DNA of 64,000 nucleotides. Origin: Planococcus sp. APC 4015. Its GTDB lineage: Bacteria > Actinomycetota > Actinomycetes > Actinomycetales > Microbacteriaceae. Of this stretch, positions 36,215-48,151 are shown piece by piece. Location of the stretch: positions 1 to 64,000 of the forward strand of contig JASDDH010000001.1 in assembly GCA_030407505.1 (NCBI GenBank). The letters are read 5' to 3'. How positions within the stretch are numbered: the stretch's first letter is position 1; each line of letters starts with the position of its first letter. The notes under the pieces are model-generated. The model was given only the letters and a program-made list of their open reading frames with translations. It did no database searches and had not been told where the DNA came from. Position numbers and translations under genes: made by a program.

Positions 36215-37406
36215 TTACACCGTCATCACCGATGGCGCAGGACTCCGTGAGGCCGCAGACACCCTCGCCGCCGGTACCGGCCCCGTGGCCGTCGACGTCG
36301 AGCGCGCCTCGGGCTTCCGCTATTCGCAGCGCGCCTACCTCGTGCAGGTGTTCCGACGGGACGCCGGCGTCTTCATGTTCGACCCGCCGCCGATCGGCGA
36401 CTTCAGTGCGCTCCAGGCGGCGATCGGCGGGGAGGAATGGATCCTGCACGCGGCGAGCCAGGACCTCCCCTCGCTGCGCGAGATCGAACTCGAGCCCGCC
36501 ACGCTGTTCGACACCGAGCTCGCCGCACGGCTCCTGGGCCACGAACGCGTCGGCCTCGGCGCCGTCGTCGAGGACACGCTGGGCGTGACCCTCGCCAAGG
36601 CGCACTCCGCGGCCGACTGGTCCACGCGACCGCTGCCGCAGTCGTGGCTCGAGTACGCCGCGCTGGATGTGACCTATCTTCCCGACGTGCGCGATCTGCT
36701 CGTCGCCGAACTCGAGGAGCAGGGCAAAACGGGCTTCGCCGCCGAGGAGTTCGAGGCGATCCTCACCCGCCTGCCGAAACCGCCCAGGGAAGAGCCGTGG
36801 CGTCGGCTCAGCGGACTCCACACCGTGCGCGGCCGCCGCAATCTCGCCGTGGCGCGCTCCCTGTGGACGGCGCGTGAGGAGTTCGCCCGCGAGCAGGACA
36901 TCTCGCCCGGCCGCCTCGTCCCGGATCGCTCGCTGATCGCCGCCATCGTCGCGGCTCCCGCCTCGAAGCAGGAACTGGCGTCGGTCAAGGATTTCAACGG
37001 TCGCGCGAGCCGGTCTCAGATCGACCGCTGGTGGGCGGCGATCGAAGCGGGCCGCAACGAGACCGATCTGCCGTTCGAGCGCGGAAGCGGTGGCGACACA
37101 CTGCCTCCGCCCCGTGCGTGGGTCGACCGCAACCCCGAGGCGGACGCCCGGCTGAAAGCCGCGCGGCCCGTCGTGGAGGAGCGTGCCCAGGCGCTCGACA
37201 TGCCGACCGAGAACCTGCTCACGCCCGAGACGCTGCGCCGAGTGGCCTGGAGTCCGCCGTCACCGATCGACGCCGACACCATCTCGGATGCCCTCATCGG
37301 GCTCGGCGCCCGCCTCTGGCAGATTGATCAAACTGCACAGCTGATCGCCGATGCTTTTGTGGGTTCCGTGCAAGAGCCGTCGGAGGCGCCCGAAACCGAT
37401 TCGTAG
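36207..37406 (+). CDS. rnd: Ribonuclease D with HRDC domain
   Basis: 399 aa. DEDD exonuclease domain: ExoI D30-x-E32 (AVDVERA), ExoII D86 (HAASQDLPSL), ExoIII Y150...D154 (EYAALDVTYL). An HRDC domain lies at about 215-290 (SLWTAREEFAREQDISPGRLVPD), then a C-terminal helical part. It trims 3' ends of stable RNA such as tRNA precursors. Translation is coupled to the upstream DUF3000 gene. Confidence 0.94.
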   Translation: MADYTVITDGAGLREAADTLAAGTGPVAVDVERASGFRYSQRAYLVQVFRRDAGVFMFDPPPIGDFSALQAAIGGEEWILHAASQDLPSLREIELEPATLFDTELAARLLGHERVGLGAVVEDTLGVTLAKAHSAADWSTRPLPQSWLEYAALDVTYLPDVRDLLVAELEEQGKTGFAAEEFEAILTRLPKPPREEPWRRLSGLHTVRGRRNLAVARSLWTAREEFAREQDISPGRLVPDRSLIAAIVAAPASKQELASVKDFNGRASRSQIDRWWAAIEAGRNETDLPFERGSGGDTLPPPRAWVDRNPEADARLKAARPVVEERAQALDMPTENLLTPETLRRVAWSPPSPIDADTISDALIGLGARLWQIDQTAQLIADAFVGSVQEPSEAPETDS

Positions 37407-37446
37407 GTTTCCGCCACCGGTTTCCTCCCGCGTCACGGCCGCTCCC

Positions 37447-37475
37447 TAGGCTGACGGCATACCAAATATTGGAGG
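37447..37475 (+). promoter_or_regulatory. -10 box, small palindrome and ribosome binding site of fadA
   Basis: TAGGCT (37447-37452) is a -10 match. CCAAATATTGG (37462-37472) has 4-bp arms and overlaps GGAGG (37471-37475), 4 nt before the GTG. A repressor there would block both transcript exit and ribosome binding, but the symmetry is short. Confidence 0.4.
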
Positions 37476-37479
37476 CAGA

Positions 37480-38685
37480 GTGGCCGAGCTTTCGGACGTC
37501 TACTTCGTCGACGGCGTACGCACCCCCTTCGGGCGCGCCGGCGAGAAGGGCATGTACTTCCACACCCGTTCCGACGATCTCGCCGTCAAGGCGACGATCG
37601 GCCTGATGGACCGCAACCCGGGCGTTCCCGCGGATCGCATCGACGACGTGGCGATCGCCGCGACGTCGCAGACGGGCGACCAGGGACTCACCCTCGGTCG
37701 GTCGGTGGCGATCCTCGCGGGGCTCCCCCAGACCGTCCCGGGCTTCGCGATCGAGCGCATGTGCGCCGGTGCGATGACGAGCGTCACCACGATGGGCGCC
37801 TCGATCGGGGTCGGGATGTACGACATCGCCCTCGCCGGCGGCGTCGAGCACATGGGCGGACACCCCATCGGCGCGAACGCCGACCCGAACCCGCGTTTCG
37901 TCGCCGAGCGCATGGTCGATCCGGGAGCGCTCAACATGGGCGTCACGGCCGAGCGGATCTTCGACCGCTTCCCGCACCTCACGAAGGAGCGCTCCGACCG
38001 TTACGGCATGCTGTCCCAGCACAAGGTGCAGGCGGCCTACGACGCCGGCAAGATCCAGCCCGATCTCGTGCCCGTGGCGATCAAGGATGCCGCCGGCGCC
38101 TGGGGCCTGGCGACCGAAGACGAGGGCCGCCGTCCGCAGACGACGATGGAAGACCTCGCGGCGCTCAAGACCCCGTTCCGCCCGCACGGGCGGGTCACGG
38201 CGGGCACGTCCTCGCCGCTCACCGACGGGGCGACGATGTCGCTGCTCGCCGGCGGCGGCGCTGTGAAGGAGCTCGGCCTCGCGCCCAAGATGAAGATGGT
38301 CTCGTTCGCCTTCGCGGGTGTGCAGCCCGAGATCATGGGCATCGGGCCGATCCCGTCGACCGAGAAGGCGCTGAAGAAGGCCGGTCTCACGATCTCCGAC
38401 ATCGGGCTCTTCGAACTCAACGAGGCGTTCGCGATCCAGGTCATCTCGCTCCTGGACCACTTCGGCATCGCCGACGACGACCCCCGTGTCAACCAGTGGG
38501 GCGGCGCGATCGCGATCGGGCACCCGCTCGCGGCATCCGGTGTGCGTCTCATGATCCAGCTCGCGGCCCAGTTCGCCGAGCGTCCCGACGTGCGCTACGG
38601 CCTCACGGCGATGTGCGTCGGCCTCGGCCAGGGCGGCTCGGTCATCTGGGAGAACCCGCACTACAACGGCAAGAAGAAGAAGTAG
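37480..38685 (+). CDS. fadA: Acetyl-CoA C-acyltransferase (thiolase)
   Basis: 401 aa from a GTG behind GGAGG. Thiolase II family: acylated C95 in ERMCAGAMTS, histidine in GHPLAASG (about 348) and C-terminal cysteine in MCVGLGQGG (about 379). It cleaves 3-ketoacyl-CoA to acetyl-CoA in beta-oxidation. fadJ starts 11 bp downstream, so together they form the multienzyme FadA/FadJ-type complex. Confidence 0.96.
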   Translation: MAELSDVYFVDGVRTPFGRAGEKGMYFHTRSDDLAVKATIGLMDRNPGVPADRIDDVAIAATSQTGDQGLTLGRSVAILAGLPQTVPGFAIERMCAGAMTSVTTMGASIGVGMYDIALAGGVEHMGGHPIGANADPNPRFVAERMVDPGALNMGVTAERIFDRFPHLTKERSDRYGMLSQHKVQAAYDAGKIQPDLVPVAIKDAAGAWGLATEDEGRRPQTTMEDLAALKTPFRPHGRVTAGTSSPLTDGATMSLLAGGGAVKELGLAPKMKMVSFAFAGVQPEIMGIGPIPSTEKALKKAGLTISDIGLFELNEAFAIQVISLLDHFGIADDDPRVNQWGGAIAIGHPLAASGVRLMIQLAAQFAERPDVRYGLTAMCVGLGQGGSVIWENPHYNGKKKK

Positions 38686-38696
38686 GGCACGGACGC

Positions 38697-40838
38697 ATGA
38701 CTCAGTACGACGACGTCGATTTCACACCCATCCAGGCCCTCACCGAGGGCGAGGTCATCACGCACTCCCCCGTGCGCGACATCCGTCTCGCATCCGGCAA
38801 GGTGCTCGCCCTCATCACGCTCGACAACGGTCGTGACCACACCCGCCCGAACACCCTCGGCCCGGCCACCCTCACCGAGTTCGGCGAGACGCTCGACGCC
38901 CTGAGGGCACGGGCGACCGCCGGTGAGATCCACGCGGTCGGGGTCACGGGCAAGCAGTACATCCTCGCGGCCGGCGCCGACCTGAGCGACATCACCAAGG
39001 TCGGCTCGAAGGACAACGCCCGGCTCATCGCCCAGCTCGGACACAAGGTGCTCGGCAAGCTCGGCGATCTGGGCGTGCCGTCGTTCACCTTCGTCAACGG
39101 GCTCGCGCTCGGCGGCGGTCTCGAGATCGCCCTGAACTCGACCTACCGCACGGTGGATGCCTCGGCTGCGGCGATCGCACTGCCCGAGGTGTTCCTCGGC
39201 ATCATCCCGGGCTGGGGTGGTGCCTACCTGCTCCCGAACCTGATCGGCATCGAGAACGCCCTCGAGGTCGTGATCTCGAACCCGCTGAAGCAGAACCGCA
39301 TGCTCAAGCCGCAGCAGGCGTTCGACTACGGCATCGTGGATGCGATCTTCCCGGCGGCCAACTTCCTCGAGGACTCGCTCGGCTGGGCCGACGCCGTGCT
39401 CGGCGGCAAGAAGGTCGACCGCAAGAACGAGCCCGGCAAGATCGAGCGGGCCGTGAAGTGGCCCGTCGCCGTCAAGATGGCGCGCGGGATGCTGGAGTCG
39501 AAGATCGGCACTGTGCCGAAGTCTCCGTACGCGGCGCTCGAGCTGCTCGACAAAGCCAAGAGCGGCACGAAGGCCGAGGGCTTCGCCCGCGAGGACGAGG
39601 CACTGGCCGAGCTCGTCACGGGAGACCAGTTCGCGGCATCCATGTACGCGTTCGATCTCGTGCAGAAGCGCGCCAAGCGCCCGGTCGGCGCCCCCGACAA
39701 GGCTCTCGCCAAGAAGGTCACGAAGGTGGGCGTCATCGGCGCCGGGCTCATGGCCAGCCAGTTCGCGCTGCTGTTCGTGCGCAAGCTGCAGGTGCCCGTG
39801 CTCATCACCGACCTCGACCAGGCGCGCGTCGACAAGGGCGTCGCGTACATCCACGACGAGATCGGCAAGCTCGAGGCCAAGGGCCGCTTGGACGGTGACT
39901 CGGCCAACAAGCTGCGCGCGCTCGTGACCGGCACCACCGACAAGAGCCTCTACGCGGACTGCGACTTCGTCATCGAAGCGGTCTTCGAAGAGGTCGGTGT
40001 CAAGCAGGCCGTCTTCGGCGAGATCGAGCAGTACATCGCCGAGGACGCGATCCTCGCGACGAACACGTCGTCGCTGTCGGTCGAAGAGATCGGCGCGAAG
40101 CTCGCGCATCCCGGACGACTGGTCGGCTTCCACTTCTTCAACCCGGTCGCCGTCATGCCGCTCATCGAGATCGTGACGACGCCTCGCACGGCGGATGCCG
40201 CCCTGTCGACAGCCTTCGTGGTCGCCAAGGGCCTCGGCAAGAACGCCGTGCTCACCGCCGACGCCCCCGGCTTCGTCGTGAACCGTCTGCTCGCCAAGGT
40301 GATGGGCGAGGCGGCACGAGCCGTGTACGAAGGCACGCCGGTCGCAGACGTCGAGAAGGCCTTCGGTCCTCTCGGACTCCCGATGGGACCATTCCAGCTC
40401 ATCGACCTGGTCGGCTGGAAGGTCGCCGCCCACGTGCAGGACACGATGGTGCGCGCGTTCCCCGAGCGGTTCTACGCGAACGAGAACTTCCACGCGCTGG
40501 CGGAGCTGACCGAGGTCGTGGAGAAGGACAAGGGCGGCCGGGTCACCGGGTTCTCCAAGGCGGCCGAGAAGCTGCTCAAGGGGCATGTCGGTCAGGAACC
40601 GGCATCCGACGAGACGATCCTCGCCCGCGTGCAGGACGGACTCGCGCAGGAGATCAGGATCATGCTCGACGAGGGCGTCGTGCCCGAGGTCGAAGACATC
40701 GACCTGTGCCTCATCCTCGGCGCCGGCTGGCCCTTCATCGACGGCGGCGCCTCGCCCTACCTCGACCGCGAGGGTGCCTCCGAGCGCGTCTTCGGCGACA
40801 CGTTCCACCACCCCGTCATCCGGGGCATCGGCGCGTAG
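38697..40838 (+). CDS. fadJ: Fatty-acid oxidation multienzyme: enoyl-CoA hydratase / 3-hydroxyacyl-CoA dehydrogenase
   Basis: 713 aa from the ATG at 38697. The crotonase domain (about 1-300) has GLALGGGLEIALN and GIIPGWGGAYLLP. The Rossmann dehydrogenase domain has GVIGAGLMASQFA near 345 and the family segment LVGFHFFNPVAVMPLIEIV. The C-terminal 3HCDH domain has DAPGFVVNRLLAKVMGEA. It performs hydration and NAD-dependent oxidation steps of beta-oxidation with FadA. A terminator hairpin follows the stop. Confidence 0.96.
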   Translation: MTQYDDVDFTPIQALTEGEVITHSPVRDIRLASGKVLALITLDNGRDHTRPNTLGPATLTEFGETLDALRARATAGEIHAVGVTGKQYILAAGADLSDITKVGSKDNARLIAQLGHKVLGKLGDLGVPSFTFVNGLALGGGLEIALNSTYRTVDASAAAIALPEVFLGIIPGWGGAYLLPNLIGIENALEVVISNPLKQNRMLKPQQAFDYGIVDAIFPAANFLEDSLGWADAVLGGKKVDRKNEPGKIERAVKWPVAVKMARGMLESKIGTVPKSPYAALELLDKAKSGTKAEGFAREDEALAELVTGDQFAASMYAFDLVQKRAKRPVGAPDKALAKKVTKVGVIGAGLMASQFALLFVRKLQVPVLITDLDQARVDKGVAYIHDEIGKLEAKGRLDGDSANKLRALVTGTTDKSLYADCDFVIEAVFEEVGVKQAVFGEIEQYIAEDAILATNTSSLSVEEIGAKLAHPGRLVGFHFFNPVAVMPLIEIVTTPRTADAALSTAFVVAKGLGKNAVLTADAPGFVVNRLLAKVMGEAARAVYEGTPVADVEKAFGPLGLPMGPFQLIDLVGWKVAAHVQDTMVRAFPERFYANENFHALAELTEVVEKDKGGRVTGFSKAAEKLLKGHVGQEPASDETILARVQDGLAQEIRIMLDEGVVPEVEDIDLCLILGAGWPFIDGGASPYLDREGASERVFGDTFHHPVIRGIGA

Positions 40839-40850
40839 CCATCGTGCGCA

Positions 40851-40886
40851 GAGGGCGGTTCCGGGCTACGGCTCGGGACCGCCCTC
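40851..40886 (+). terminator. Hairpin terminator after fadJ
   Basis: Near-perfect 12-bp stem (GAGGGCGGTTCC / GGGACCGCCCTC, one G-U pair), starting 12 bp after the fadJ stop. Confidence 0.75.
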
Positions 40887-41028
40887 TCGGCGTGTACGCG
40901 CGCGGTCGGGGCGCAGCCTCCCCCGGCGCGCTGATCGTTGCCGAGGATCTGGTCACTCCCGAGGGCCGATGTCGGCATGACTCTCCTCGGGAATGACCAC
41001 GCCCTCTCCTGCGCACAGCTCCCGCGCG

Positions 41029-41051
41029 TGATACGGTCTGAACGTGTTCAG
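41029..41051 (+). promoter_or_regulatory. Leaderless promoter and overlapping palindrome of the TetR gene
   Basis: Extended -10 (TG, one base, TACGGT at 41032-41037), six bases, then the GTG start at 41044. The perfect inverted repeat CTGAAC-GT-GTTCAG (41038-41051) covers the predicted transcription start and the start codon, so the regulator probably represses itself. Confidence 0.6.
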
Positions 41052-41721
41052 TTCCGAGGCCCCCGTCCTGACCAAGAGCGAGCGCACGCGGGCGCAGATC
41101 CGAGAGGTCGCGCTGCGATCGTTCCGGGAGCGCGGCTACGACGGCACCACGATCCGCCTCATCGCCCAGGAGGCCGGAGTCTCGGTCGGCACGACGAACT
41201 ACCATTTCGCGTCGAAGAACCAGCTGGTGCAGGAGCTCTACCTCGATGTCCAGCAGGCGCATCGGGATGCCGCCGAGCCCATGCTCGCGGCATCCGACGA
41301 TCTCGTCGAACGACTGCGGATCGTGTACTCCTCAGGACTGGACCAATTGGAGCCGTATCACGCGTTCGCGCCGGAGTTCCTCTCCGCGGCCGTATCACCG
41401 AGGTCGCCGATCAACCCGCTGTCAGAGGAATCGGCGCCGGCGCTCGCGATCATCGAGGGGCTGTTCCGCGATGCCGTCGACGGGTCGACCGACAGACTGC
41501 CCGACGACTTCCGTGATCGGCTTCCGCACGCGTTCGTGCTCGCCCACCTGCTGCTGGCGCTGTTCTGGGTCTACGACCGCTCGCCCGATCGCAGACGCAC
41601 CCGGGCGCTGCTCGATCGTGGGCTGCGGCTGCTGAAGCTCGCGCTCCCCCTGACGCGTCTGCCGCTGCTGCGGGCACCGCTGCGCGAGATGCTCGATCTC
41701 GTCGCCGACGTCCGGTCATGA
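41044..41721 (+). CDS. TetR/AcrR family transcriptional regulator
   Basis: 225 aa from a GTG without Shine-Dalgarno, fitting a leaderless transcript. N-terminal TetR helix-turn-helix (RSFRERGYDGTTIRLIAQEAGVSVGTTNYHF, about 26-57); the C-terminal ligand-binding helices are variable. It lies downstream of fadAJ after a terminator, so it could regulate lipid catabolism, but its palindrome is not repeated before fadA. It overlaps the next gene by 4 nt. Ligand unknown. Confidence 0.88.
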   Translation: MFSSEAPVLTKSERTRAQIREVALRSFRERGYDGTTIRLIAQEAGVSVGTTNYHFASKNQLVQELYLDVQQAHRDAAEPMLAASDDLVERLRIVYSSGLDQLEPYHAFAPEFLSAAVSPRSPINPLSEESAPALAIIEGLFRDAVDGSTDRLPDDFRDRLPHAFVLAHLLLALFWVYDRSPDRRRTRALLDRGLRLLKLALPLTRLPLLRAPLREMLDLVADVRS

Positions 41722-42296
41722 GCGAGCCGGTCGTGTCGCCGCGGTCGGCGGAGGAGCCGATGGCGTTCTCGAAGGACGAGCTCTGGGCGGGTGGCGGGTG
41801 GTCGTGGTCGGCGTTCAACACGCTGCTGGTGACCGGGATGTCGATCGTGTCGATCTGGTCCGAGGTGGCGGCGGCGTCGAACGGCTCGACAGGCTCTGGT
41901 GTGGGCACGATCCTCTTCGTGGTCTTCTACACGCTGCTCATCGGCGGCGCCGTCTCACTCGGCGTGATGCTCGTCGGGCTGCCCGGGGCATGGTTCGTCG
42001 GTCGACGTCTGCGCCGTGTCGCCTCGGTGCCGACGCATGTGGCTGTCCATGGAGTCCTCGGAGCGGCGCTCGGGGTGATCGTGTTCGGCGTCTACGTCGT
42101 GACGATCGGACAGGGCCGAGTGCTCGACGCGCTCGACACTCCCCTGCTGCCGATCACGGTCGCCCTCACCACGTCGTCGGTCGTCTTCGGCTGGTGGATG
42201 GCGTCGCGCCGAGCGCGCTCCGAACGGCGAAGCGATGACCGGCGCTCGCCCCTCGGACTCGACGAGGCGTTCGACCCCCACGCGTCGCTGCGGTGA
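41718..42296 (+). CDS. Four-helix membrane protein, unknown function
   Basis: 192 aa with about four hydrophobic segments (WSAFNTLLVTGMSIVSIW, TILFVVFYTLLIGGAVSLGVML, AVHGVLGAALGVIVFGVYVV, PITVALTTSSVVFGWWMA) and a charged C-terminal tail. It overlaps the TetR stop (ATGA), so it is co-translated with the regulator and may be controlled by it. The loop ASNGSTGSG is encoded by a diverged copy of the dispersed CTCGACAGGCTC repeat core. Confidence 0.75.
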   Translation: MSEPVVSPRSAEEPMAFSKDELWAGGGWSWSAFNTLLVTGMSIVSIWSEVAAASNGSTGSGVGTILFVVFYTLLIGGAVSLGVMLVGLPGAWFVGRRLRRVASVPTHVAVHGVLGAALGVIVFGVYVVTIGQGRVLDALDTPLLPITVALTTSSVVFGWWMASRRARSERRSDDRRSPLGLDEAFDPHASLR

Positions 42297-42450
42297 ACCC
42301 CGGCCGCCCGCGGGTGGACTCCGGGTGCGCGAGGCGGAACGGGTGCGGGCGACCCGGTGAACAATCGGCGCCGACGGGGCCTGCGCGCCGGCGCGGGCGC
42401 GCGGGCGCGGCATCCTGGCATCGTCGGACCGCCGAACGAGAGGGCTCTGC

Positions 42451-43158
42451 ATGCTGGACGCGATCACGGGGATGTTCGGAGGCGGCGCGCTCAGCGTGCT
42501 CGTCAAGACGAGCGGAGCCGCCCTGACGCTGCTCCTGGTGATCCCCGCGCTGATGAAGCTCTTCCTGGTGACCGTCGACGAGGGCTCCGCGGCGATCCGT
42601 ACCCGCAACGGCAAGCCGATCATCCGCAAGCGATCGCGAGGCTCGGGCGACGAGCGCGGCGAGGTCGTGGTGCTCCGCCCGGGGACGCACGGGGCGTTCC
42701 CGATCTTCGCGTGGTACCGCATGATCGACGTGCGCGCGCTGTCGACCGACCTTCCCGCGCGTCATCTGACCGGAGCGACCGGTCATCAGCACCTCGTGCA
42801 CGCCTCGTTCGACTGGCGGCCGATCGTCTCGGGCCATGACCTTCGGGTGCTCGAACTCGACGTGGTCAACGTGCGGGAGCGCGCCGGCAACATCGTCGGG
42901 GCGGCGCTGCGTGACATGGTGCACGATCTCGGGGGCCCGACGCTGCCCTCGAACGACGAGCTGTCTCCCCGGGTGGTCGCTGCCTGCGCCGACCGGGTGC
43001 GCACCGACTGCGGCATCGAGCTGCTCGGCGTCGTGGTCACCGGAGACGCCCTCACCGACGGCTATCTGCTGTCGACCGCGATCGCCCCGCGCACTCCCGA
43101 GGGTGAATGGGATGCCGCCTCCGCCGTGCTGGCGGCACGATTGAGCGTGATCAGCTGA
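42451..43158 (+). CDS. SPFH/Band 7-like membrane-anchored protein
   Basis: 235 aa. One N-terminal helix (about 12-38) precedes VDEGSAAIRTRNGKPIIR...VVLRPGTHGAFPIFAWYRMIDVRALST, the typical opening of SPFH/prohibitin-type domains. The C-terminal part (VRERAGNIVGAALRDMVHDLG, DCGIELLGVVVTGDAL) also matches that fold. SPFH proteins scaffold membrane domains. It is short for the family, lacking the long coiled coil. No partner such as NfeD or a protease is adjacent. Confidence 0.7.
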   Translation: MLDAITGMFGGGALSVLVKTSGAALTLLLVIPALMKLFLVTVDEGSAAIRTRNGKPIIRKRSRGSGDERGEVVVLRPGTHGAFPIFAWYRMIDVRALSTDLPARHLTGATGHQHLVHASFDWRPIVSGHDLRVLELDVVNVRERAGNIVGAALRDMVHDLGGPTLPSNDELSPRVVAACADRVRTDCGIELLGVVVTGDALTDGYLLSTAIAPRTPEGEWDAASAVLAARLSVIS

Positions 43159-43171
43159 CGCCGGTCAGCTG
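43152..43171. terminator. Shared hairpin between the SPFH-like gene and dxs
   Basis: Perfect 8-bp arms CAGCTGAC / GTCAGCTG with a 4-nt loop. The arms contain the stop codons of the two convergent genes. Confidence 0.6.
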
Positions 43172-45108
43172 CGTCCCCACTCGCTGAGCGACGCGATCTC
43201 GCTGCTCTCGGGACGGGCCACCGGGATGCGGGTGCCCAGCACCTGCGACACGACGTCCTGGGCGATCTTCGCCGGCGTCAGCCCGGCATCCTCCATGATC
43301 TGCTCACGGGTCGCGTGATCGATGAACTCGTCCGGAACGCCGAGCTCGTCGACGGCGGTGTCGATGCCCGCCTCGCGCAGCACCTGACGCACGCGGGTGC
43401 CGATGCCCCCGACGCGGATGCCGTCTTCGATGGTGATGACCAGGCGGTGGGATGCCGCGAGCTCGACGATCGACGGCTGCACCGGGATCGCCCACCGGGG
43501 GTCGACGACGGTCGCCCCGATGCCCTGGGCGCGCAAGCGCTCGGCGACGTCGACGGCGAGGTGCGCCATCGGTCCGATGCCCACGAGGAGAACGTCCTGC
43601 GAGCCCGACCGCGACAGCACGTCGACGCCGTCGGCGAGACGCTCGATGGCCGGCAGATCGGGGCTGACTTCGCCCTTCGGGAACCGCACGACGGTGGGAG
43701 CGTCCGGCACGGCGACGGCCTCGCGCAGTTCTTCTCGCAGTCGCGCGGCGTCACGCGGAACGGCGATGCGGATGTGCGGAACGATCTGGAGCATCGCGAG
43801 ATCCCAGATGCCGTGGTGGCTCGGACCGTCGGGACCGGTGACGCCGGCGCGGTCGAGCACGAAGGTGACGCCGGCGCGGTGCAGCGCGACATCCATCAGC
43901 ACCTGGTCGAACGCGCGGTTCATGAACGTGGCGTAGAGCGCCACCACCGGATGCAGGCCGCCGAACGCGAGGCCGGCGGCGGACGCCACCGCGTGCTGCT
44001 CGGCGATGCCGACGTCGTAGACCCGGTCGGGGAAGCGCTGGGCGAAAGGCAGCAGACCGGTGGGGCGGAGCATCGCGGCCGTCATCGCGATGACGTCGTC
44101 GCGGTCTTCGCCGACGCCGACGAGTTCGTCGGCGAAGACGTCGGTCCACTGCTCGGGAGATCCGCCGCCGAGGGCCGCGCCCGAGATCGGATCGATCTTG
44201 CCGACCGCGTGGAACTGGTCGGCCTCGTCGTCGCGCGCCGGCTGGTAGCCGCGACCCTTCTCGGTGATGGCGTGCACGATGACGGGAGCGCCGTAGGACT
44301 TCGCCAGCTCGAGCGTCTCGAGGAGGGTCGGCAGATCGTGGCCGTCGACCGGGCCGAGGTACTTGATGTCGAGGTTCGAGTACAGCGCGGCGTTGTTCGT
44401 GAAGCGCGACAGGAAGCCGTGCGTGCCGCCGCGTACGCCCCGATAGACGGCGCGGGCCGCCGGGCCCAGTTTGCGGAACAGCGTGTCGGAGCCGTCCTTC
44501 AGGGTGCGGTAGGTCTCGGCCGTGCGCACGCGGTTGAGGTACCGCGCCATGCCGCCGATCGTGGGCGCGTAGGAACGGCCGTTGTCGTTCACCACGATCA
44601 CGAGGTTGCGGTCGTTGTCGTCGGAGATGTTGTTGAGGGCTTCCCACGTCATGCCGCCGGTGAGCGAGCCGTCGCCGACGACGGCCACCACGTGCCGGTC
44701 TTTGCGGCCGGTGCGGGTCAGCGCGCGTGAGACGCCGTCCGCCCAGCTCAGCGAGCTCGAGGCGTGCGAGGACTCCACGACGTCGTGGGCGCTCTCGGAG
44801 CGCTGCGGATAGCCTGCGAGTCCTCCGCGCGTGCGCAGCTTGGAGAAGTCCTGACGGCCGGTGAGCAGCTTGTGGACGTACGACTGGTGCCCGGTGTCGA
44901 AGATGACCGGGTCGTTCGGAGAGTCGAAGACGCGGTGGATCGCGATCGTGAGCTCGACCACACCGAGGTTCGGGCCGAGGTGACCGCCGGTGCGGGAGAC
45001 GTTCTCGATGAGGAACTCGCGCACTTCGGCGGCGAGCTCCGACAACTGGTCGACGCTCAGCGCGTCGAGATCACGAGGCTCCGTGATCGAGGACAGCAGC
45101 GACATCAC
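43165..45108 (-). CDS. dxs: 1-deoxy-D-xylulose-5-phosphate synthase
   Basis: 647 aa. Thiamine-diphosphate enzyme: VVGDGSLTGGMTWEALNN near 145 (Mg/ThDP site) and DVGIAEQHAV near 369 (catalytic Glu); the C-terminal transketolase domain is complete. It condenses pyruvate and glyceraldehyde 3-phosphate, the first step of the MEP isoprenoid pathway. It lies downstream of acnA behind a terminator. Confidence 0.97.
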   Translation of the reverse strand: MMSLLSSITEPRDLDALSVDQLSELAAEVREFLIENVSRTGGHLGPNLGVVELTIAIHRVFDSPNDPVIFDTGHQSYVHKLLTGRQDFSKLRTRGGLAGYPQRSESAHDVVESSHASSSLSWADGVSRALTRTGRKDRHVVAVVGDGSLTGGMTWEALNNISDDNDRNLVIVVNDNGRSYAPTIGGMARYLNRVRTAETYRTLKDGSDTLFRKLGPAARAVYRGVRGGTHGFLSRFTNNAALYSNLDIKYLGPVDGHDLPTLLETLELAKSYGAPVIVHAITEKGRGYQPARDDEADQFHAVGKIDPISGAALGGGSPEQWTDVFADELVGVGEDRDDVIAMTAAMLRPTGLLPFAQRFPDRVYDVGIAEQHAVASAAGLAFGGLHPVVALYATFMNRAFDQVLMDVALHRAGVTFVLDRAGVTGPDGPSHHGIWDLAMLQIVPHIRIAVPRDAARLREELREAVAVPDAPTVVRFPKGEVSPDLPAIERLADGVDVLSRSGSQDVLLVGIGPMAHLAVDVAERLRAQGIGATVVDPRWAIPVQPSIVELAASHRLVITIEDGIRVGGIGTRVRQVLREAGIDTAVDELGVPDEFIDHATREQIMEDAGLTPAKIAQDVVSQVLGTRIPVARPESSEIASLSEWGRS

Positions 45109-45159
45109 ACGCTCCTTTCGGCCCCGCGGGGCACTGGGTTCAGTCTATGCGCGAGGGTG

Positions 45160-45197
45160 CAGAAGGGGCCGAGCGCTCGCGCGCACGGCCCCTTCTG
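45160..45197 (-). terminator. Hairpin terminator after acnA
   Basis: Perfect 11-bp arms CAGAAGGGGCC / GGCCCCTTCTG around a GC-rich loop, 10 bp past the acnA stop and before dxs. Confidence 0.8.
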
Positions 45198-45206
45198 TGC
45201 GAACGA

Positions 45207-48041
<2,835 letters not shown>

Positions 48042-48151
48042 GTGTGTCTCCTTCGTCGGCGGAGCGCGGCACGAGGCGCGCATTCCCCATCTTTCCCCTG
48101 CCGCGGTGCCGTGGCTAGTGAGGCGCGCCTAACACCGGGCGGAAGGGGAGA

